The notes under the pieces are model-generated. The model did no database searches. It saw nothing but the letters and a program-made list of their open reading frames with translations, and was not told the origin of the DNA. This document shows, piece after piece, positions 58,484 to 64,000 of a stretch of DNA of 64,000 bases (within the stretch, counting starts at the first letter, position 1; each line of letters starts with the position of its first letter). The position numbers and the translations under genes are program-made. Origin of the DNA: Desulfobulbaceae bacterium UBA2273 (GTDB lineage Bacteria > Desulfobacterota > Desulfobulbia > Desulfobulbales > Desulfurivibrionaceae); assembly GCA_002347095.1 (NCBI GenBank), contig DDWZ01000002.1, positions 48,511 through 112,510 of the forward strand, in the 5' to 3' direction.

Positions 58484-59626
58484 ATGGTGCCGGCCGAAGT
58501 GAAGAAGATCGCAGTGGTCATCCCGAAATATGGGCTGGTGGGCGGCGGCGAGCAATTTGCCTTGCACCTGACGGAAAAAATCGCCCGAAACCCCCGCTAT
58601 GATGTCCACGTTTTTGCCAATAAATGGAAGGCGGTTTCAGGCAATGTTTCCTTTCATTTTGTTCCCATGCTCCGATTCCCACGCTTCCTGACCACAATAA
58701 GTTTCGCTTTTTTCGCCAATGCCGCCATTGCCTGCCGGGATTTCGATCTCATTCATACCCATGACCGGATATTCCATGCCGATGTCTTTACCATGCATGG
58801 AGTGCCTCACCGTTTCTGGGTCAGGGAGGTCCGGAAAAAAGGGATGAGTCTTTTCGACCGTGTAACCGCATGGGTCGAGCAGCGGTTGATCGCCGATCAC
58901 CGATGCAGATTTCTGTTGCCGGTATCCACTCTGGCTTTGGAGAAATTCAGCCGGGAATTTGGTGTGGAGAAAAGCCGGGTTCGGGTGATCCATCCGGGGA
59001 TCGAGCTTGCGCGGTTTGACCTGCCGGGTCGTCCGGAGATACGGGGGGAGATCCGAAAAAAATTCGGGATTGGCCCCGATGATTTCCTGGTGTTGTTTGT
59101 GGGTATGAACTTTGCGCTCAAGGGCTTGCAGACCACAATTTCCGCGCTTGCCAAGGCAAAGGCCAAACTGCCGGGCAAGGAGATGAAACTACTTGTCGTG
59201 GGGAAGGGAAATCAGGATAAATATCGCAAAATCGCGGCTGACCTCGGGGTAGGCGGAGATGTTCTTTTTGCCGGGGTGCAAGGCGAAGGCATCGAGAAAA
59301 TATATGCGGCCTCGGAGGTATGTGTCTTGCTGTCCGGCTTTGACACCTTCGGCATGACCGTGCTGGAGGCCATGGCCGCTTCGCTTCCGGTGATTATCAG
59401 CACCCAGGTCGGGGCCAAGGATATCGTAATCGATGGCGAGCATGGTTTTATTGTTGCCAAGGAGGATGCGGAAACAGTGAGCATCCATTTGGTGTCGTTG
59501 TGCGATGAGCAGCGCAGGGCAAGGATGGGCAGGGCCGCCTGCCAGCGGGCCGCAGAGCATTCCTGGGAAGAGGTTGCAGGCAAGGTTGTCACCATCTACG
59601 AGGAGATATTGTCCGCACCCCCCTGA
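58484..59626 (+). CDS. Family 4 glycosyltransferase
   Basis: The 380-residue GT-B protein has a N-terminal Rossmann half with 'KIAVVIPKYGLVGGGEQFALHL' and a C-terminal half with 'VLFVGMNFALKGLQTTISALAKAK' (about 200), 'LLVVGKG', 'SGFDTFGMTVLEAMAASLPVIISTQVGAKDIV' (about 285-315), the GT4 EX7E-type region. The style resembles WaaG-like core glucosyltransferases. AGGAG lies before ATG 58484. It converges with the GT10 gene on the other strand and overlaps it by 38 bases. Confidence 0.92.
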   Translation: MVPAEVKKIAVVIPKYGLVGGGEQFALHLTEKIARNPRYDVHVFANKWKAVSGNVSFHFVPMLRFPRFLTTISFAFFANAAIACRDFDLIHTHDRIFHADVFTMHGVPHRFWVREVRKKGMSLFDRVTAWVEQRLIADHRCRFLLPVSTLALEKFSREFGVEKSRVRVIHPGIELARFDLPGRPEIRGEIRKKFGIGPDDFLVLFVGMNFALKGLQTTISALAKAKAKLPGKEMKLLVVGKGNQDKYRKIAADLGVGGDVLFAGVQGEGIEKIYAASEVCVLLSGFDTFGMTVLEAMAASLPVIISTQVGAKDIVIDGEHGFIVAKEDAETVSIHLVSLCDEQRRARMGRAACQRAAEHSWEEVAGKVVTIYEEILSAPP

Positions 59627-60578
59627 GGCAATAATCCCACAAGGTCCCAGAGGTTTCCGGCACCAGGTGGATTTTGACGCGTTTGCCCGTGCCGCGGTCT
59701 TGTTGCGCCAACCGCTCAAGGTGCGAGGCGAGCATGGGAAAGAGGTTGTATCGGTTCAGCACGGCGTCCCGGGCTTCCTGGATTTCTTGCCGGGACTCCT
59801 CGTAGCGCTTGCGTGCGAGGCATTCTTCGATGATGGCGATGGCCTGTTCCGGTTGTTGGAGGTCGATCCTGGTGAGAGATTTTCCGGGGAAATATTTTTC
59901 GATATTGGGGCAGCCGTAATAAATGGGGTGGCAGCCGGCCAGAAACGGGTCGGAGATCTTTTCCGTCCAATAATCGTTGATCGCGCAATTTTCAATGGCG
60001 ATGTGATATTTGTACGGGGCAAGGGCGTCCCATTTGTCCTCGATCTCCTTGATTCCGCGACCGAACACGTCAATGCGGTCGCCGAAATGATTTTGCAGGG
60101 CGCTGACAAAGGCAAGGCGCAGCCGATGCCCGTCACTGAAGGCCTTGGTGGAAGAGATGACGGACAGTTCTTTTCTTTTTTCATACTGGGTGATGGCCGA
60201 GAGTTCGTCATAATCCTTTGCCCACGACAGATTCACATGGTCCTTTTGGCGCCGGCCGACATGCCAGGGGAGCCCGGGTTGGTCGATGATTTTCCCGGGA
60301 TGGTTGAGATCGGCACGGCAGGTGATGACAGTCGCAAATTGGTCGAGGAATGCGGGGCGATACTGCTTGAGGGTCGGGGGTTCCGCTGTGATCAGGATGG
60401 TGTTTTCTTTTGGGCAGTAGGCGGATTCCCCATGGGGCATCCCTTCAAATACCACCCAGTAATCACAGGTTTTTTCTGTGTGATCCAGAATAAACTGGTA
60501 TTTGCCCCAAATGCCCCCCTGGTGAGGAGTCTGTCTTGCTATTGGCCAATTCGGATATGTGAGCTTTATTTTTAGCAT
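59589..60578 (-). CDS. GT10 family glycosyltransferase (fucosyltransferase-like), copy A
   Basis: The 329-residue protein has the alpha-1,3-fucosyltransferase layout: 'VVFEGMPHGE' near 42, 'LITAEPPTLKQY' near 62, 'DVFGRGIKEIEDKWDALAPYKYHIAIEN' near 175-200 and 'DYWTEKISDPFLAGCHPIYYGCP' near 208-230, containing the nucleotide-sugar-binding AIEN and TEKI motifs. The donor would be GDP-fucose or another 6-deoxysugar nucleotide; the true substrate is unknown. It is divergent from a second GT10 gene (60661-61623) with an 82-base gap. Its base composition matches the GC-rich backbone. Confidence 0.88.
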   Translation of the reverse strand: MLKIKLTYPNWPIARQTPHQGGIWGKYQFILDHTEKTCDYWVVFEGMPHGESAYCPKENTILITAEPPTLKQYRPAFLDQFATVITCRADLNHPGKIIDQPGLPWHVGRRQKDHVNLSWAKDYDELSAITQYEKRKELSVISSTKAFSDGHRLRLAFVSALQNHFGDRIDVFGRGIKEIEDKWDALAPYKYHIAIENCAINDYWTEKISDPFLAGCHPIYYGCPNIEKYFPGKSLTRIDLQQPEQAIAIIEECLARKRYEESRQEIQEARDAVLNRYNLFPMLASHLERLAQQDRGTGKRVKIHLVPETSGTLWDYCLRGVRTISPRRW

Positions 60579-60660
60579 GATTTTTTTGGGTTCGCGTCCA
60601 ATATGTACATCTTCTGAGAATATTCGAGGATAATTTAATAGGGGATTATATACGATTCGT

Positions 60661-61623
60661 ATGATTATTGTGAAATTATCAACCCCTCTGTTTGGGATGC
60701 CGCAGGAGGTGTTGGCTAATATTTTAAAGCAGACTCCCTCGTGCCTCGGAAGGTGGGAGGGGATTCAATTGTATGCCAATACCGATATCGAGTCATGCGA
60801 TTTTTATATCGTATTTGAGGGCTTGGAAAAAAAAGAAAAAGTACTATGTCCTCCTCAAAACACGGTTTTTGTGGCGGCTGAACCATCCTCGCTGAAGCGC
60901 TATGATGAGTCATTTCTTGCGCAATTCGCAACAGTAATTACCTGCCAACGCGGGATGAAGCATCCCAATAAACATTATAGCCAGCCAGGCCACACCTGGT
61001 TTATCAAGAAAAACTATGATGAGTTGATGCGGACTGCATCCGTGCAAAAAAACAAATTGTTGTCAATCGTAACCAGCAATAAGCAGGAGAGTGAAGGGCA
61101 TAAGAAAAGATATGAGTTTTGTCTGAAGCTCAAGGAGTATTTCGGCGATGCAGCGGATTTGTATGGCCGGGGGATACATGAGTTTGAAGACAAATGGGAT
61201 GTTCTGGCTCCCTATAAATATTCTGTCGCCATAGAAAACTACATTGAGCTGGATTGGGTAACGGAAAAGATTGGGGATTGTTTTTTGGCGCATACTTTTC
61301 CTTTTTATTACGGGGCGCCAAATGTATCAAAATATTATAGGGAAGAAAGTTTCGTAACTATTGATATAGATAATTTCGCATTGTCGTCCAGAAAGATTGA
61401 AGAAGTTGTTGCTGATGAATTTCATTATCAAAATAGTTTGCCTGCTTTGCTTGATTCAAAAGCAAGATATATGAATAATGTCAGCCTTGTCCCCATGCTG
61501 CATAATTTTATTATGGCTGGGATTTGCAAGGGAAAACAACACAAAGAACCGATGGTTTTTTATCCGGAAAAGAGCAAGGCTTTTTTGTTCTTTAAAAAGA
61601 TGTTCAAGCACCGGAGTAATTGA
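60661..61623 (+). CDS. GT10 family glycosyltransferase (fucosyltransferase-like), copy B
   Basis: The 320-residue protein is a clear paralog of copy A: 'YIVFEGLEKKEK', 'VFVAAEPSSLKRYDESFLAQFATVITC', 'DLYGRGIHEFEDKWDVLAPYKYSVAIEN' and 'DWVTEKIGDCFLAHTFPFYYGAP' follow in the same order. It is however much more AT-rich than copy A and uses A/T-ending codons, so it was probably acquired from another source rather than duplicated in place. It starts a plus-strand pair with the next GT2 gene, which lies three bases downstream. ATG 60661 lacks a strong ribosome site. Confidence 0.88.
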   Translation: MIIVKLSTPLFGMPQEVLANILKQTPSCLGRWEGIQLYANTDIESCDFYIVFEGLEKKEKVLCPPQNTVFVAAEPSSLKRYDESFLAQFATVITCQRGMKHPNKHYSQPGHTWFIKKNYDELMRTASVQKNKLLSIVTSNKQESEGHKKRYEFCLKLKEYFGDAADLYGRGIHEFEDKWDVLAPYKYSVAIENYIELDWVTEKIGDCFLAHTFPFYYGAPNVSKYYREESFVTIDIDNFALSSRKIEEVVADEFHYQNSLPALLDSKARYMNNVSLVPMLHNFIMAGICKGKQHKEPMVFYPEKSKAFLFFKKMFKHRSN

Positions 61624-61626
61624 GCC

Positions 61627-62583
61627 GTGAATCCCAAGGTGTCAATCTGTATTCCTGCTTACAAGCAGCCTGATTCCATTGTGAGAACATTGGAATCGAT
61701 AAAAAGCCAGGATTTTTTGGATTTTGAAGTCGTGGTGAGCGATGACACCCCGGATGAATCCGTATACAGGGCGTGTGAGAGATTTCGCACATGTTTCCCG
61801 ATCCAATATCTGAAAAATGACAAGAGTCTTGGCTCCCCGGGGAATTGGAATAGGGCCGTTGATGCGGCATCGGGAAAATATATCAAGATCATGCATCATG
61901 ATGATTATTTTTCCGATAACGCCAGTTTGGGAGCCTTTGTCGCTTTGCTTGATGACCATCCTGGGGCAGGTTTTGCCTTTAGCGGTTCGAACAATGTTGA
62001 CCAGAACGGGCAGCTTCGTTTTGTGCATTCTGCGAAGGAAAAACAGGTGGAGGCGCTGCGCCGCAATCAAAATGTGTTGTTTTTTGGGAATTTTATTGGG
62101 GCACCGAGCGCAACGATTTACAGGAAGGATTTAGGAGTTCGGTTTGATGAAAATTTGAAATGGGTCGTGGATCTGGATTTTTATTATTCAATAGTAAGAT
62201 TGAACAGCCATTTTTGTTATACGGAAAAGCCTCTGGTGTCGGTCTGTATTGGTGGTGATGACCGGGTAACATCTGCGTGTGAAAATAATAAATGTGTAGA
62301 GATTTATGAATGGTTCTATTTCTATAAAAAATTGCGCAATATCGATTCTTCTTGTTTTTGTTATTTTAGTTTTTTTTGGAATTTGTTGAAAAAATATAAA
62401 ATTTATTCGTCTAAGGAGATCTTCGCCTGCGGCGTCAATTTTCAGGTGCCGGGATATGTGGAGCATATCTTGTCTTGTCTTGGTGTTTTTAGGTGGATCG
62501 CAGACGCTAAAGTTGTGAATAAGTTATTACGCGTTATGTGTTTTTGGTGCTGGGTGTTTCGGGAGCGTTATTTGCTTAAATAA
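61627..62583 (+). CDS. Family 2 glycosyltransferase, AT-rich
   Basis: The 318-residue protein begins (GTG 61627) 'MNPKVSICIPAYKQPDSIVRTLESIKSQDFLDFEVVVSDD' and has 'NWNRAVDAASGKYIKIMHHDDYF' (about 78), the DxD-type GT2 core. 'WVVDLDFYYSIVRL' near 180 fits acceptor-side residues of the family. C-terminal segment is cysteine- and aromatic-rich with a hydrophobic end. Low GC matches the region after 60.6 kb. It overlaps the 3' end of the methyltransferase gene on the opposite strand by 16 bases. Sugar and linkage are unknown. Confidence 0.9.
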   Translation: MNPKVSICIPAYKQPDSIVRTLESIKSQDFLDFEVVVSDDTPDESVYRACERFRTCFPIQYLKNDKSLGSPGNWNRAVDAASGKYIKIMHHDDYFSDNASLGAFVALLDDHPGAGFAFSGSNNVDQNGQLRFVHSAKEKQVEALRRNQNVLFFGNFIGAPSATIYRKDLGVRFDENLKWVVDLDFYYSIVRLNSHFCYTEKPLVSVCIGGDDRVTSACENNKCVEIYEWFYFYKKLRNIDSSCFCYFSFFWNLLKKYKIYSSKEIFACGVNFQVPGYVEHILSCLGVFRWIADAKVVNKLLRVMCFWCWVFRERYLLK

Positions 62584-63527
62584 AAACAAGCTTGGTCCCC
62601 ATTGTGCTCGTTGTTCAACTTTTTGGCTAATTCCCTGTATGCTATAATTTTTTCTTTGGTGAAGATGTTTTTCCCTGGGGAATTGGTAAAGGACCGGCTC
62701 GCATTCAGGGGGATATCCTGTTTGTATTGCTCGCTTCCTAAAAATTGAAATTCGTTGGAATCGTACACAATTTTGGTAATCCGCAATCCTGCTTTGTCCG
62801 CCAATAAAGACATGCTTTTTTGGGTATGCAAGAAAAAATGCCTCGGCGCATCCAACTGCACCCAGTGCTCGCCGTATGTTCTCCAAGCATAACTATCACA
62901 CAGCGGGATTCGCAGCAGGATGCGCCCGTTGTCCGCAAGGGCTTCTTTAATCTTGGCCAATAAGGCAAGCGGATTTGCTGCATGTTCGAAAGAATGGTGC
63001 ATCATAATACAGTCAAATTGTGACTGTAATTCGGCAATATCGCATTTGTGAATCGTTACGTTGTTTTCGTGGTGGATATCTTGGGCGATGAAGGGGTCCA
63101 CTCCGGTAAGATTTGTAAAGCCCTCTTTATGCATGCTGAGAAGAAGATCCCCTGAACCACACCCCACATCAAGAATTTTTGAAGTTGTGGTTAGGTTCAA
63201 TCCCTTGAACCACTCGAAATATTGAGGAGGTTTGTAAATCTTCGTTAATATTTTGTTTATAAAATTGCTTTCCCCAAGACAGTATTGTAGCCGTTGTTTT
63301 TTTAGAAACTTTTTCAGGGGAGAAGTTTTTTTATTCTTCTGCGATTGCAGCGAGTAGTAAGTGTCCGGGTAGTACCGAGCCATATCCTCAGGGATGTTTG
63401 TAATCTGCAGGCAACCGCAATTGGCACATGCAAAATAGTCGAATTCATCTCTGGTGCCGAGCATCATTTCTCTGAAAACGTAATTTTTGTTGCCCGAGGT
63501 GTTTTGGCAGATTCCGCAGATGTTCAT
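62568..63527 (-). CDS. SAM-dependent methyltransferase with N-terminal zinc ribbon
   Basis: The 319-residue protein has four N-terminal cysteines ('NICGICQN' near 3-6 and 'CANCGCLQ' near 33-38) typical of the zinc-binding domain in sugar C-methyltransferase-like proteins, and a class I methyltransferase fold with motif I 'KILDVGCGSGDLLLSM' near 115 and 'FDCIMMHHSFEHAANPLALL' near 170. Its substrate may be a sugar nucleotide or lipid-linked glycan in O-antigen synthesis. It lies 12 bases after the TylF-type gene on the same strand. AT-rich composition. Confidence 0.88.
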   Translation of the reverse strand: MNICGICQNTSGNKNYVFREMMLGTRDEFDYFACANCGCLQITNIPEDMARYYPDTYYSLQSQKNKKTSPLKKFLKKQRLQYCLGESNFINKILTKIYKPPQYFEWFKGLNLTTTSKILDVGCGSGDLLLSMHKEGFTNLTGVDPFIAQDIHHENNVTIHKCDIAELQSQFDCIMMHHSFEHAANPLALLAKIKEALADNGRILLRIPLCDSYAWRTYGEHWVQLDAPRHFFLHTQKSMSLLADKAGLRITKIVYDSNEFQFLGSEQYKQDIPLNASRSFTNSPGKNIFTKEKIIAYRELAKKLNNEHNGDQACFYLSK

Positions 63528-63539
63528 AATGGCTTCGCG

Positions 63540-64000
63540 TCAGTTATTCCCTTTTTGCCAATACACTCCAGAGTTGTCGATCCGGAGGAGTGGTGCGTCA
63601 ATATTTTCTTTTGCCCTGTAATCATCTGTTGCTTTTTTGCATCCCGGGAGGACATAGTCGTCGATTATGCAGAATCCGCCCTTGGACAACTTAGGGTAGA
63701 GATGTATGAGCGCATCCATTGTTGATCCATACATGTCGCCGTCAAGTCTGAGGATGGATAATTGTGTTATTGGGGCATGTGGCAATGTGTCTTTGAACCA
63801 TCCCTTGAGAAAGACGACTTTGCTGTCGAGCAAGTTGTATCTTCTGAAATTTTCTTCCACATCTTCTTGGGAAACAGCAAGGAATTTTTCCGTGTGATGT
63901 GAATCTCCTTTGTCTGCAGGGAAATTGGTTGCGTCTGGCTTGGGGAGTCCTTCAAATGAGTCTGCAACAAACACGGTTTGTACAGAGATAGTATTCACCT
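63540..64000 (-). CDS. TylF/MycF-type macrocin O-methyltransferase-like, partial at right edge
   Basis: About 153 residues are in view and the frame runs off the right edge. 'VFVADSFEGLPKPD' near the visible start, 'ILRLDGDMYGSTMDALIHLYPKLSKGGFCIIDDYVLPGCKKA' and 'DNSGVYWQK' at the end match the TylF family, which are Mg-dependent O-methyltransferases. The two metal-binding Asp pairs are present. In this context a role in methylating an O-antigen sugar is likely. The usual family length is about 250, so about 100 residues lie outside. Confidence 0.88.
   Translation of the reverse strand, partial: VNTISVQTVFVADSFEGLPKPDATNFPADKGDSHHTEKFLAVSQEDVEENFRRYNLLDSKVVFLKGWFKDTLPHAPITQLSILRLDGDMYGSTMDALIHLYPKLSKGGFCIIDDYVLPGCKKATDDYRAKENIDAPLLRIDNSGVYWQKGNN

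Overview
The window reads as chromosome from a GC-rich Gram-negative anaerobe or microaerophile of the Desulfobacterota (former Deltaproteobacteria), most like Desulfobulbales. This is inferred from protein style, from ResB-type cytochrome c biogenesis, LPS heptose genes and MucR, HDOD and sigma-54 regulators, and from a probable selenoprotein. No rRNA or tRNA gene was found, so the taxonomy is not proven.

Layout. Positions 1-9.4 kb hold housekeeping genes: a truncated resB, rpmB, a Rel/SpoT homolog, proS, ispG, queA and an FmdB zinc ribbon. Positions 9.6-14.4 kb hold an HDOD/GGDEF signalling set, a MucR regulator, murI and lolA. Positions 14.5-19.8 kb form a tight run: a RiPP-type radical SAM/B12 protein, cobU, cobD, a YfcE-like phosphodiesterase and an S1-domain protein. 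Positions 19.9-25 kb hold a small cytochrome with a divergent TetR regulator, rlmB, and the operon hldE1-yicC-remA-gmk. Positions 25.1-31 kb hold a three-domain rhodanese that is split by an in-frame UGA and is best read as a selenoprotein, then two response regulators and a histidine kinase. Positions 31-40.6 kb hold envelope and accessory genes, including a glycosidase-like lipoprotein with a parvulin-like domain and a multicopper oxidase with a barrel-like tail. Positions 40.8-44.5 kb encode a partner-switching module (PP2C phosphatase, RsbW-like kinase, STAS protein) next to a chemoreceptor with a zinc-binding CZB domain. dnaE follows. From 49.4 kb to the right edge lies an LPS/O-antigen cluster: rfbA, C, D and B, heptosyltransferases, glycosyltransferases, an O-antigen ligase, two GT10 fucosyltransferase-like genes and methyltransferases. 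It turns clearly AT-richer after about 60.6 kb, which suggests acquired DNA.

Intergenic DNA carries several repeat families: a roughly 95-bp palindromic element in two copies, each inside a different 7-bp inverted flank; nested inverted repeats near 7 kb; TTCGACAGGCTCAG-type repeats; and short heptamer repeats that have reshaped gene ends (rfbD, rfbB, the Trm112 gene, gmk). A four-helix-bundle (23S IVS-type) gene flanked by heptamers sits inside the rfb operon.

The strongest unusual item is the rhodanese selenoprotein. Its UGA is followed by a short hairpin with a GGUCU loop at the expected distance. Next are the Rel homolog that has lost its hydrolase HDxxED residues, the palindromic element that appears to insert into the centre of palindromes, and the repeat-flanked cassette in the rfb operon.
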